From Oligoflexia bacterium (GTDB lineage: Bacteria > Bdellovibrionota > Bacteriovoracia > Bacteriovoracales > Bacteriovoracaceae): DNA of 64,000 nucleotides. Where the stretch lies: positions 62,001 through 126,000 of the forward strand of contig JAAEST010000061.1 of NCBI GenBank assembly GCA_024229115.1. The letters are read 5' to 3'. Within the stretch, counting starts at the first letter, position 1; each line of letters starts with the position of its first letter. The notes beneath the pieces were generated by a model. That model saw nothing but the letters and a program-made list of their open reading frames with translations. It was not told the DNA's origin and made no database searches. The position numbers and the translations under genes were made by a program. Shown here in pieces: positions 26,592 to 35,260 of this stretch.

Positions 26592-26616
26592 AACCCCATA
26601 CTCAAAGTATGGGGTT
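26592..26616. terminator. Bidirectional intrinsic terminator
   Basis: AACCCCATAC (26592-26601), loop TCAAA, GTATGGGGTT (26607-26616), then TTTTAATTTTA on the plus strand. It lies between the convergent exported-protein gene and htpX and could serve both. Confidence 0.85.
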
Positions 26617-26622
26617 TTAATT

Positions 26623-27498
26623 TTATCTTAAAGCGGCAATTCTTTTTTCAAGTGGAGGGTGGCTAGCAAAGAGTTCAAGCATTGCTTGCTTAGAAGAAAT
26701 TTGCATCACTTCCATTTCCTTATGCTTACCAGTCATTCTTTCCATATTTCTTTGAAGTGATTCAAGAGCACCAATCATCTTATGCTTACCAGCTAATTTA
26801 GCAGCTCCAGCATCAGCTCTATATTCACGATGGCGGCTAAACCACATCGTTACAGGTGCAGCGAGGATTCCAAAAAGAATCTGTAGGCCCATTACAAGGA
26901 ACATGTAAGCAAAGGCACCAAGACCACCACCTTCATCATCATCACCTCTTAAGAAGTTATCGATAGCAAATGCAGCCACTCTAGCAAAGAACATCACAAA
27001 GGCGTTAACGACACCTTGAACGAGGGCCATAGTGACCATGTCACCATTAGCGATGTGAGCAACTTCATGAGCAAGCACACCTTCAACTTCATCTTCTGTC
27101 ATTGTTTCAAGAAGACCCGTTGAAACAGCAACGAGCGAGTTATTCTTTGAAGGTCCCGTAGCAAAGGCATTAGGCTCAGAAGAACGATAGATATAAACTT
27201 CTGGCATTTTATCAATCCCAGATCTCTTAGCAAAAGTATGAACTTTTCTTACGAGAGAATCATACGGACCATTTAAGCTAATTTCCTCTAGGCCCATCGT
27301 ATTCTTGGCCATCCATTTAGAAATAAGAAGAGAAACAAATGAACCTGCACCACCCCAGATTAAACACATAATCATGAGGGCCTGATAATTTATCCCAGTT
27401 CCTTGAAGATAGTTTTCGACACCGAAAAATCTCATTAAAAGTGTAGCTGCTGCCATCACGAGAATATTTGTTGCAATAAATAGAATGATACGCATCAT
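26623..27498 (-). CDS. htpX: Membrane zinc metalloprotease HtpX
   Basis: 291 residues, full length for HtpX. Two N-terminal transmembrane segments, SEPNAFATGPSKNNS, the zinc motif HEVAH (144-148), a second hydrophobic pair around residues 155-225, and SRHREYRADAGAAKLAG with the third zinc ligand. HtpX degrades misfolded inner-membrane proteins alongside FtsH. GGAGAAAATTAC precedes the ATG. Monocistronic. Confidence 0.95.
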   Translation of the reverse strand: MMRIILFIATNILVMAAATLLMRFFGVENYLQGTGINYQALMIMCLIWGGAGSFVSLLISKWMAKNTMGLEEISLNGPYDSLVRKVHTFAKRSGIDKMPEVYIYRSSEPNAFATGPSKNNSLVAVSTGLLETMTEDEVEGVLAHEVAHIANGDMVTMALVQGVVNAFVMFFARVAAFAIDNFLRGDDDEGGGLGAFAYMFLVMGLQILFGILAAPVTMWFSRHREYRADAGAAKLAGKHKMIGALESLQRNMERMTGKHKEMEVMQISSKQAMLELFASHPPLEKRIAALR

Positions 27499-27677
27499 GT
27501 AATTTTCTCCTAAAAAATCTTACCTATATTTTGATATTTCGTAGAAATTAGTCAATAGACGTCATGCCGAATTTACATAAAGTTGACCTTTTTTCTAAAA
27601 AGTAACCTAAATAACTAATATATTTTCAGTTATTTCCGATAGATAGTCATAGATTTAAGATTAGGGACGTCAATTTC

Positions 27678-28970
27678 ATGATGATGAAAGCAAAGAAAAC
27701 AACTGCCGAAATGGTATGGTTTGGGGTCATTTTTTGGTCCGTTGCCTTCACAGCTGCTGAAGCACCCTACTCCTTTACTTTCAATACCCGTCTTCAAACT
27801 TGGCAAATTTGGTCAGATATTATCATCTCACTCATTTTCATTGCTGATTTTATTTATCACTTAAGAGATTTTAAAAAGAAGAAAAGGTTTCAAATAAGTC
27901 AGACGGATTCGAAGTGGAAGGATTACTTTCTCCTGACTATCGATCTTATCTCATGTATTCCTTTTGATTTTCTCTTCTTCGCCTTTGGTATGGATGCGGC
28001 AGCTAGTGCTGGAGCGGGAAGAATTCTGAAACTCATTCGACTTTTTCGCTTAGTGAGAATCATTAAAATATTTAGCATAGTTGAGAACCTCACTATCGTC
28101 CCTCGTTTCGTTAAGGCTCAACTTATTATTGTTTCTTCTTTAATTGTTGTTCACTGGATTGCCTGTGGATGGATTATTATTTATCCACCGACGCAGATGA
28201 CTGACTCTGAATACTATATCCAATCTTTCTATTGGGCCGTCACAACTCTGACAACTATCGGTTATGGAGACATCACCCCTACTAATACCGTTGGAAGAAT
28301 TTACACCATGTTTATCATGGTCACAGGCGTTGGTGTTTACGGTATCGTAATTGGTAATATTTCAAGAATCTTCGCTGAGTCTGCTCGCTACAAAGAACAA
28401 ACAAGAGAGAAGTTTCAAGAACTCTCCCTTTTTATGAAGCATTATCATATTCCAGAAAGACTTCAGTCAGCTGTGTTTAATTACTATAATCACTTATTCA
28501 GTAAGCATCTTTCTGATAATGATCAAAAGATAATAGGTGAACTTCCTCACGCTCTTAAGATCGAACTTCAAATCTATATGAATATGAAACTTATTAGAAA
28601 CCTTCCGGTTTTTAAATTTAGTTCTCAGGCCTGCCTAAGAGAAGTTGCTGCTTCACTTGAACAACACTACTTTGGCCCTAATGATACGATTATTCGCATT
28701 GGTGAGCTGGGAGAAGAAATGTTTATTATTGGTCATGGGATCGTTGATGTTATTCTAAAAGATGGAAATGTTGTGGCCAGTCTACATGAAGGACAATTCT
28801 TTGGAGAGGCTGCACTTCTTAAAGAAACAACCAGAAATGCCAATGTACGTGCTCAAACATATTGCGATCTCTACAAACTAAAGAAAGAAGACTTTATTCG
28901 CATTATTGAGTCCTACCCTGAACTCTTAGAAAATATGCAAAAGGTTACTCGCCGTCGCTCTGATGATTAG
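27678..28970 (+). CDS. Cyclic-nucleotide-gated voltage-sensor-type K+ channel
   Basis: 430 residues. Six transmembrane segments: S4-like RILKLIRLFRLVRIIKIF (about 115-132), then a pore helix and filter TTLTTIGYGD (189-198), the K+ signature. After S6 a linker leads to a cNMP-binding domain at about 310-420 with FFGEAALLKETTRNANVRA, where the FGEAAL and R of the cyclic-nucleotide phosphate-binding cassette are visible. It should open in response to cAMP or cGMP. The last 4 bp overlap the convergent cytochrome gene fragment. Confidence 0.93.
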   Translation: MMMKAKKTTAEMVWFGVIFWSVAFTAAEAPYSFTFNTRLQTWQIWSDIIISLIFIADFIYHLRDFKKKKRFQISQTDSKWKDYFLLTIDLISCIPFDFLFFAFGMDAAASAGAGRILKLIRLFRLVRIIKIFSIVENLTIVPRFVKAQLIIVSSLIVVHWIACGWIIIYPPTQMTDSEYYIQSFYWAVTTLTTIGYGDITPTNTVGRIYTMFIMVTGVGVYGIVIGNISRIFAESARYKEQTREKFQELSLFMKHYHIPERLQSAVFNYYNHLFSKHLSDNDQKIIGELPHALKIELQIYMNMKLIRNLPVFKFSSQACLREVAASLEQHYFGPNDTIIRIGELGEEMFIIGHGIVDVILKDGNVVASLHEGQFFGEAALLKETTRNANVRAQTYCDLYKLKKEDFIRIIESYPELLENMQKVTRRRSDD

Positions 28971-29515
28971 TCAAATACCGGTAATCCACTAGGTACAGTT
29001 TCAGGTATAAGACTATGCATATCGAGACAAGCTGGATCAGTTAATGCTAAGAGAAACTTTTCTAAGTTCGTAATTTCTTTTTCTTTTAACTCGACATTAA
29101 CGATATCTGAGCTAGCAAGAATTTTACTAACGATTGTCTTATTCTGCATGACTGAGAAATCTATTTTTGATAGTTTTTTATCTCTCTTCATTCTTGTTAG
29201 TTTTTCATTGTAGTTTTCAAGAAACTGCTTAGGATTTAAGTGGTGCTTAATAACATCTTTTAAAGTTGTATATGCCCCTGAGTGCCCATAAGGTGCAGTT
29301 ACAGAAACATTAATTAAAGAAGGTATTCTAAACTTGTAACGGTCCTTCTTTTCACCTGTAACTTTCTCACGTCCGAAGTCTTCTAGTTTTCTAAACCCAT
29401 CTCCTTTACCAGGTCCAATTTGTGGGAATGCAATACTATGAAATTGATTATCTGTTAGCAATTCTCCTGAGTGACAAGTAAAACATCTTCCTTTACCAAA
29501 GAAAATATTTTTTCC
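28967..29515 (-). pseudogene. Cytochrome c peroxidase (MauG family), C-terminal fragment
   Basis: About 183 residues remain. GKGRCFTCHSGELLTDN gives a CxxCH haem site, and APYGHSGAYTTLKDVI matches the family's C-terminal region. Di-haem cytochrome c peroxidases have about 330 residues or more, with a second, N-terminal CxxCH domain and a signal peptide; both are missing. The homology stops near 29515, exactly where RHS sequence starts on the other strand. The C-terminus and stop look native. Confidence 0.8.
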
Positions 29516-29518
29516 TAC

Positions 29519-30958
29519 GGGCCTGCTCCCCAACTAAAAAGCATCAATGCCCTTGGTAAGAGCTTTAACTTTAAATATGACAAGTTAGGAAGGCGCTTAA
29601 GTTTAGCAATGGGTAATGGAATTACGACTAGTTATGAGTACGATTCTGCCTCTCGTTTAACCAAAATGGTACATGCTGATACAATTAAAGATGTAGCAAT
29701 TTTTGGGTATAGATATGACAAAAACGGGAATCGAACGCAAATGACAACTTCGAGAGATGGTCTTACAAATTTAACTGGCGTGATTGATTACGAATACGAT
29801 GATATCAATCAGCTCACTAGTGCGACTAACCCTCTTCAAGGTCAAGCTGCAGAATCCTTTGTTTACGATTTACTTGGTAACAAATTAAGAGGAACAGGTG
29901 ATACTACTGACTCAGTTTATGACTTAAACAACAAGCTTCTTGAAAATCAAAACTATGACTTTGGTTATGATGACAGTGGTAACTTGACTTCTAAGATTCA
30001 TAAAATCAGTGGTGAAACAACTGCTTATTTTTGGTCTGATGAAAACGAACTTCTAAGAATTGAAAAAAGAAGTTCATTGAGTGCTCCTGCTAATCACGTT
30101 GTTGAATATAAGTACGATCTCCTTGGGCGAAGGATTGAGAAAAACATCAACGGGACAATTGAGCGCTATATTTACGACAATGAAGATATCATCGCAATTT
30201 ATGATGGAAACGGCGATCTTAAAACTCAATTCATTCATGGACCTGGAATTGATGAGCCACTCGCCATGATTCAAGATGGTCAGACTTATTTTTATCATAC
30301 GGACGGTTTAGGTTCAGTGATTGCTCTATCTAATGAAGCTGGAATTGTTCAACAACACTATGTTTACGATTCATTTGGAAACGTTAGTGTATTTGATGGA
30401 GCTGGAACTCAATACTCTGTTGAGGATCAGCCAATTAAAAATATCTATGGATACACTTCTAGAGAACTAGATAGTGAATCTGACCTCTACTATTACAGAG
30501 CCAGATATTACAATCCTAGTTCAGGTCGCTTCGTGTCCGAAGACCCGATTGGGTTTGAGAGCCGTACAGCAAACTTTTATAAGTATGGTGCTAATCAGCC
30601 AATTAACAATGTTGATTTTTCAGGTGAAGGCCCTTGGAGTTTCGCTTTATGCACTTATGCAGTTTTTGTTGATCTTATAGCAGACCTTGCGGCACTAGAA
30701 GTTCTCGACAGGCAAGTAGATGAATATAAGGAACAAATTAATGATTTAAACCAAGACATTCAAAAAATTAGAGATAGCGACTGTGATGCTTACACAAAAA
30801 GGCAAAGAGAAGCTGCATTTAAAAATAGGATTAAACTAATAGAAAAAGCGAAACGAGATTTAGTTCTCAAGGGTGCTAAAGCAAGAGCAGCAATCACTCC
30901 AAAAGCTTTTGCGTTTGAAACTATTTGTGGAATCAGCCTTTATCTACCAATACCTTAA
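29519..30958 (+). CDS. RHS-repeat protein fragment with variable C-terminal tip (putative toxin)
   Basis: About 480 residues. YD-type repeats (KYDKLGRRLS, YEYDSASRLTKM, YRYDKNGNRTQ and others) lead to the RHS core end LYYYRARYYNPSSGRF and VSEDPIGF. After NVDFSGEG a unique tip of about 115 residues follows, with a hydrophobic stretch, a coiled-coil-like middle (EYKEQINDLNQDIQKIR) and a hydrophobic end. Complete RHS proteins exceed 1,000 residues, so the N-terminus is lost; an in-frame GTG at 29471 inside the cytochrome fragment could start a chimera. Tips of this layout are usually toxins with immunity genes downstream. Confidence 0.82.
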   Translation, partial: GPAPQLKSINALGKSFNFKYDKLGRRLSLAMGNGITTSYEYDSASRLTKMVHADTIKDVAIFGYRYDKNGNRTQMTTSRDGLTNLTGVIDYEYDDINQLTSATNPLQGQAAESFVYDLLGNKLRGTGDTTDSVYDLNNKLLENQNYDFGYDDSGNLTSKIHKISGETTAYFWSDENELLRIEKRSSLSAPANHVVEYKYDLLGRRIEKNINGTIERYIYDNEDIIAIYDGNGDLKTQFIHGPGIDEPLAMIQDGQTYFYHTDGLGSVIALSNEAGIVQQHYVYDSFGNVSVFDGAGTQYSVEDQPIKNIYGYTSRELDSESDLYYYRARYYNPSSGRFVSEDPIGFESRTANFYKYGANQPINNVDFSGEGPWSFALCTYAVFVDLIADLAALEVLDRQVDEYKEQINDLNQDIQKIRDSDCDAYTKRQREAAFKNRIKLIEKAKRDLVLKGAKARAAITPKAFAFETICGISLYLPIP

Positions 30959-30969
30959 GGAGATTTCTA

Positions 30970-31239
30970 ATGTTTATAAATGAAAAAATACTTTTAGGAT
31001 TGGTCACTTATATTTTTATTTGTGCTTTTTACGTTTTATATTTAGATAGAAAGCATAATTTAATGGATAATAGAGAATACAGCGAAAAACTCAAGCTAAA
31101 TATGCCATACCCTTTTTTTGTTAAATATTTCAAATATAACAAAGAAATTAGGAAAAGAAAGTTATCTATACTGAATGCTTATATCGGAATATTAATAATT
31201 GGATGTATGACCATTTATCAACGTTTTCTAACTAATTAG
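30970..31239 (+). CDS. Small two-TM membrane protein, possible RHS immunity
   Basis: 89 residues. AAGGAG ends about 7 nt before ATG 30970, which lies 12 nt after the RHS stop, so the two genes are cotranscribed. Hydrophobic segments at about 7-24 and 68-84 flank a basic Lys/Tyr-rich middle. The position directly after an RHS tip is where immunity genes lie, and a membrane immunity protein would fit a membrane-acting toxin. No sequence family recognised. Confidence 0.6.
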   Translation: MFINEKILLGLVTYIFICAFYVLYLDRKHNLMDNREYSEKLKLNMPYPFFVKYFKYNKEIRKRKLSILNAYIGILIIGCMTIYQRFLTN

Positions 31240-31290
31240 CTAAGATTGTTATAAACCGATATTTCTTAAACTGTATGATATAATTAGCTA

Positions 31291-31383
31291 ATGTTAGATA
31301 ATTATAGAGCTATATTTCTCGACCCTGCGTCTGAACTCTCTTATTTTCGAGCCTTCGATTACAATCCTAGCTCTCCCTATTAA
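31291..31383 (+). pseudogene. RHS core-end remnant
   Basis: A 30-codon frame from ATG 31291 to TAA 31381-31383 reads ELSYFRAFDYNPSSPY before its stop, aligning with DLYYYRARYYNPSSGR of the intact RHS fragment 0.8 kb upstream. The DNA TTACAATCCTAG is shared. It probably marks where a displaced second tip module was joined to RHS sequence and then lost. Confidence 0.5.
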
Positions 31384-31419
31384 AAGGAATATGGAGAAGG
31401 ATTATTAACGTCTTGAGCT

Positions 31420-31765
31420 TTAATATTTTTCATAAAGATCAACCGTCATCGATATATTTTTATGTCCCAATACAGCCTTTAACTGATACATTTCACCTCT
31501 CTTAAGTAGAGAGTTATATGCAAATGAATGCCTAAAGGTGCGGCAATTCCATTTTGTATCAAAAGCAGAATTCAATTTTTAAGTTTCTTAATGAGTCTTT
31601 GTTAAGATTGCCCACTAAGGGTTTTACTCTAACTATTTAAGAAAGTAACAGTTTTTTTGATTAAATCTATTTCAGACCATTTTAAATTTAACAACTCAGC
31701 TCTTCTGAAACCAGAATGAGCAAGTGTGTATAAGATTTTATACAAATATTTAGGTGAAAAATTTC
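31420..31765 (-). pseudogene. Tyrosine recombinase (phage integrase) remnant
   Basis: Minus-strand translation in one frame around 31635-31755 gives TLAHSGFRRAELLNLKWSEI with the catalytic Arg, then a stop. Nearer 31420-31550 another stretch gives WNCRTFRHSFAYNSLLKRG, then LGHKNISMTVDLYEKY and TAA (31420-31422), with the HxxR, H and Tyr of the family. Stops and indels separate the parts and no N-terminus remains, so it is inactive. Confidence 0.75.
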
Positions 31766-31803
31766 ATAGAGAATTACCTTATAAGAAGTAAGTGAATTAT
31801 TTT

Positions 31804-33165
31804 TTAACCAGTAACTTTCTTCTTGGCTTCCTCGATCATTTTTTTGGCCGTAGCAGGATCTTGCCAACGATCTTGAGCTTCCTTAGAAAGTTTGTGAATT
31901 GGATCGACGTAAGTGAAGACATCACCAGGTTTTACGTAAGGAGCTTTCCAAACACTAATACCATTTTCTTCATCATAGTATTCATAACTGGCTACATGGC
32001 GTTTACCACCACCACCAGGGAGGTCACAAACAAATGTTGGAGTATGGAATCCAGCCGTTGTCCCACGAACAGCTTTTTCAAGCTCAATACCTTCTCTTAG
32101 TGTTGTTCTAAAATGCTCACAACCTGGAACCATATCATGCATATAAACGTAGTATGGTTGGATATTCATGAAGCCTACTTTTCTAGTAAGCAACACCATA
32201 TCTGAGACATCATTGTTCACGCCATTTTGAAGAACTGCTTGGTTTCTTACTGTAATACCTGCAGAGAAAATTCTTTCCATCGCCATTTGTGACCATTTAG
32301 TAATTTCTCTTGGTGAAGAAAAGTGAGTGTGAATAACAACAGACTTTCCAAAACTTCTACCAAGCTCATTCACTTCACAAAGTGCTTTAAACCAAGCATG
32401 ATCTGAAGTAATTTTCTGAGGGAAAATAGCTATCCCTTTTGTGGCATATCTAATTCTTCTAATATGAGGAATGTTAAGCAGGCTTTCACCGATATATTTT
32501 ATCTGAGCTGGCGTAAGCATAAAGCTATCACCACCAGAAATAACAACGTCTTCAACAAGTGGACTATTTCTTAAATATTCAAAAACATCATCCCATTTTT
32601 TCTGGTTGGCCCCGTAAGAAGATTTATCTACAGATTCAGTTGAACCACCAATAATTCTTGAACGAGTACAGTATGAACAATAAACCGGACAAAGAGTTGT
32701 CGGCAGAAAGAGAACTTTATCAGGATAGCGGTGAGTAAGCATTGGGACAGGAGAGTCTTCGTCTTCGCTTAAGCTATCTGACATATGAAGTGGATGTTCT
32801 GGTAAGAATTGACTTCCTAGTGGAAGAAATTGTTTTCTTAGAGGATCATCCCACGCATTTTCCCAATCAATTAGTGAGAAAATATATGGTGTGATTCTAA
32901 TATTCATCGGAGTCTTTCTTTGACCATCTTCCATATCGGCCATCAACTCAGGAGTTGCAAGTTTTCCTAAAACTTTTCTTACTTGCTCAATTTTACGAAT
33001 ACTATTTTTTTGCTGCCACATATGATCAGCAAATTCTTCACGTGTAACATTGGCCCATCCAGGAATACTTTTCCAAAAATCATCATTACGAAAATTTCTA
33101 TGCTGAAGCTCAGGTAACTTTTGATTTAATTCAGTAAGACTTTCAACTTTATGTGTCTCAACCAT
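31804..33165 (-). CDS. kamA: Lysine 2,3-aminomutase family radical SAM enzyme
   Basis: 453 residues from ATG 33165 (GGGAG 5 nt upstream). LCPVYCSYCTRSRIIGG supplies the 4Fe-4S Cys residues (159, 163, 166), VISGGDSFML the SAM-binding region, and DLPGGGGKRHVAS the PLP-lysine motif near the C-terminus. The enzyme moves an alpha amino group to the beta carbon using SAM and PLP. The length fits KamA rather than the shorter EpmB, but lysine versus glutamate specificity cannot be judged. No beta-lysine pathway partners are adjacent. Confidence 0.88.
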   Translation of the reverse strand: MVETHKVESLTELNQKLPELQHRNFRNDDFWKSIPGWANVTREEFADHMWQQKNSIRKIEQVRKVLGKLATPELMADMEDGQRKTPMNIRITPYIFSLIDWENAWDDPLRKQFLPLGSQFLPEHPLHMSDSLSEDEDSPVPMLTHRYPDKVLFLPTTLCPVYCSYCTRSRIIGGSTESVDKSSYGANQKKWDDVFEYLRNSPLVEDVVISGGDSFMLTPAQIKYIGESLLNIPHIRRIRYATKGIAIFPQKITSDHAWFKALCEVNELGRSFGKSVVIHTHFSSPREITKWSQMAMERIFSAGITVRNQAVLQNGVNNDVSDMVLLTRKVGFMNIQPYYVYMHDMVPGCEHFRTTLREGIELEKAVRGTTAGFHTPTFVCDLPGGGGKRHVASYEYYDEENGISVWKAPYVKPGDVFTYVDPIHKLSKEAQDRWQDPATAKKMIEEAKKKVTG

Positions 33166-33264
33166 AATTACTCCCTTAACCAAATAACGTGTTTAAATAT
33201 TCCTATCATTATAGGGTTAAAACTCGAAAATAAAAGGGAATTTTACTAGGTTTTGAGTTAGATT

Positions 33265-33699
33265 TTAGGCGGTTTTCGCACTTTGGTGCAGAGAGAAAAA
33301 CTCCCCTCTAAATAGCCTATCAACCTTCGTTAGTTGCACTTCACAATCCCTTCTTATGGCCATTAACGCATTCTTATCTGAGAAGATCATATGAAATGTG
33401 TTTAAGGTTTTCGTGCTATCTTTAATCAACATTACTGTTTTTTGATGGGCCTTAGTATTATCTAACTTTGAGCAGTAATCACAAAGCTTGGCATAATTGC
33501 TACAATAATGGGCCAGTGTTTTAAACTTAAATTGCTCAAACACCACTGCAAGACCATGATAGGCTTCTGCAAAATCTGGAAAATGATCAGGCGTAATTGT
33601 TCCGAAACTATTAATAATTGGTATGACTTTTTCGTCAATAATATCAACATTCTCTTTAATATATTCAATCATAAAAACTTTATCATCGCGGCTTAACAT
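33265..33699 (-). CDS. Small helical cytoplasmic protein, Hpt-like at best
   Basis: 144 residues from ATG 33699 (AAGGGG 8 nt upstream; GTG 33708 also in frame). All-helical by composition, no signal peptide. AEAYHGLAVVFEQFKFKTLA recalls the His-bearing helix of histidine phosphotransfer domains, but the usual HTLKGSA pattern is absent, so this is a weak suggestion. Upstream of an unrelated transporter and downstream of kamA, transcribed on the same strand. Confidence 0.55.
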   Translation of the reverse strand: MLSRDDKVFMIEYIKENVDIIDEKVIPIINSFGTITPDHFPDFAEAYHGLAVVFEQFKFKTLAHYCSNYAKLCDYCSKLDNTKAHQKTVMLIKDSTKTLNTFHMIFSDKNALMAIRRDCEVQLTKVDRLFRGEFFSLHQSAKTA

Positions 33700-33790
33700 C
33701 CCAAACACCCCTTAAACATTATCTAGTTAACTATCGGAGTAGGATAAGAAATCTTAAGTTAATTTAATAAGACGCTTTTTAGAGCAAAAA

Positions 33791-35260
33791 TTAGTCTTTT
33801 CTAAAGAAGTTCATATTATCAATGATTTGAAACATCAGATGTACGAGAACTGCTAATATTGCAGCAGGTACAGCACCAGTTAATATAATTTTTGTATCAT
33901 TTAAGGCCAGTCCCGTATTGATAAGAGTACCCAACCCTCCTGCTCCGATAAAGGCGGCCAAAGTCGCCGTTCCCACATTAATCACAGCGGAAGTTTGAAT
34001 CCCAGAAAGAATGGCCTTAAAGGCCAGTGGAAACTCAAGATGAGTGAGACGTTCAAAACTAGACATTCCCATTAAGTGAGAGATTTCTTTGAGGTTGTTT
34101 GGAACTTCAGAAAGACCAAGATAAGTATTTCTCACAATAGGTAAAAGACCATAGAGAAATAAGGCCATGTAAGCTGGAGGATTTCCTATTCCAAAAAATG
34201 GGATAAGAAAACACAGTAGAGCTAAACTTGGAATTGTTTGAAAGACACCTGTGATTCCTAAAATAAGTTGGCCAAAAGCTGAATATTTAAACGCAATAAT
34301 TCCAAGGATCAGGCCAATCACAATTGAGAAAAATAAGCTTATCGAAACTAATTTTAAATGCTCAACTGAAAGCTTTGTAATTTTCGATAGTGGAATATCA
34401 AACTTCTTATCTGTAATCTTCTCTCCTAAGAAAAACTTCGCGGCCTCTTCAAAGCTCTTCCCTTCATTTTCGACTAAACTATTGAGTTTAATCATCAGAT
34501 CATTATTAATTTTACCAACTAAATTATCATTGAGAGCACTATAGGTTTTAGGAAATTTCTTTTTAAAGTCTTTCTTGTAAAAAAGGACTGCTTCATAGAG
34601 CGGAAAGAATGAGAGATCATCTTCAAGGACTCTTAAGTTATACTTAGAAATTTTAGCATCGGTAGAATAAACTTCCATCACATCAATTTTGTCAGAGACA
34701 AGGGCTTCGTAGGCCAGAGAATGCTCAATACCAATGACAGATTTCGGTTGAAGTTCATATCTTATCTTCAATTTTTCAAATCCGTCCGCTCGCTTAAGAA
34801 ATTCATGAGTGAAACCAAATTCAAATTGATCAAAGGGAACAAGGTCACTAATTTTCTTTACACTCTTTTCTATGGCCCTAACCTTTTTCATGGCCAAAGC
34901 ATAAGTATTATTGAATCCCAGGTTATCAGAGATATCAAAACCCTTTTCTAACAGTGAAGATTTAATATTCGCCCAGTCTTTTAAGCCATCATTTTTTAAA
35001 ATACTTTGAGCAATCGTTCCTGTGTATTCTGGATAGAGAGATATCTCATCTGTTTCGAGACTTTTATAAGTAATCCCAGTGGCCCCAAGGCCAAATCTTC
35101 TGGCCACTTTTACTTCACCGGTATTCTCTGCAATTTGAGCAATAATTTCAGCCAGAATGTAGGACTCAGTGAAAACTTTTGAACCAATCACAAGTGTAGG
35201 TTTTGACAAGACCGAAAAAGAAAAAAGTATTGAGAATAAGAATATCTTAAACATGCGCAT
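33791..35260 (-). CDS. Osmoprotectant-type ABC transporter, binding protein-permease fusion
   Basis: 489 residues. Signal peptide MRMFKIFLFSILFSFSVLS, then an OpuAC-type binding domain (VIGSKVFTESYILAEI, SLYPEYTGT, LEDDLSFFPLYEAVLF) to about residue 275, then a permease domain with about six transmembrane segments and VINVGTATLAAFIGAGGLG, the BPD_transp motif of ProW/OpuCB-type permeases. Known fusions of this group commonly have the permease first; here the binding domain comes first. It would import glycine betaine, choline or related compounds. The ATPase gene overlaps its 5' end by 14 nt. Confidence 0.88.
   Translation of the reverse strand: MRMFKIFLFSILFSFSVLSKPTLVIGSKVFTESYILAEIIAQIAENTGEVKVARRFGLGATGITYKSLETDEISLYPEYTGTIAQSILKNDGLKDWANIKSSLLEKGFDISDNLGFNNTYALAMKKVRAIEKSVKKISDLVPFDQFEFGFTHEFLKRADGFEKLKIRYELQPKSVIGIEHSLAYEALVSDKIDVMEVYSTDAKISKYNLRVLEDDLSFFPLYEAVLFYKKDFKKKFPKTYSALNDNLVGKINNDLMIKLNSLVENEGKSFEEAAKFFLGEKITDKKFDIPLSKITKLSVEHLKLVSISLFFSIVIGLILGIIAFKYSAFGQLILGITGVFQTIPSLALLCFLIPFFGIGNPPAYMALFLYGLLPIVRNTYLGLSEVPNNLKEISHLMGMSSFERLTHLEFPLAFKAILSGIQTSAVINVGTATLAAFIGAGGLGTLINTGLALNDTKIILTGAVPAAILAVLVHLMFQIIDNMNFFRKD

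Larger units (their letters stand above)
29515..31770. mobile_element. Remnant island: RHS fragment, RHS scrap and dead integrase
   Basis: The block between the cut cytochrome gene and the lysine aminomutase gene holds only mobile-type content: a 5'-truncated RHS gene with its small downstream gene, a degenerate RHS core end, and a decayed tyrosine recombinase. Base use is similar to the flanks. The attachment sites were not found, so the limits are approximate. Confidence 0.4.

Noticed and set aside
31340-31375. TTCGATTACAATCC resembling a tRNA T-arm and possible att site
   Set aside because: No cloverleaf can be built around it, and in frame it encodes the RHS signature DYNPSS.
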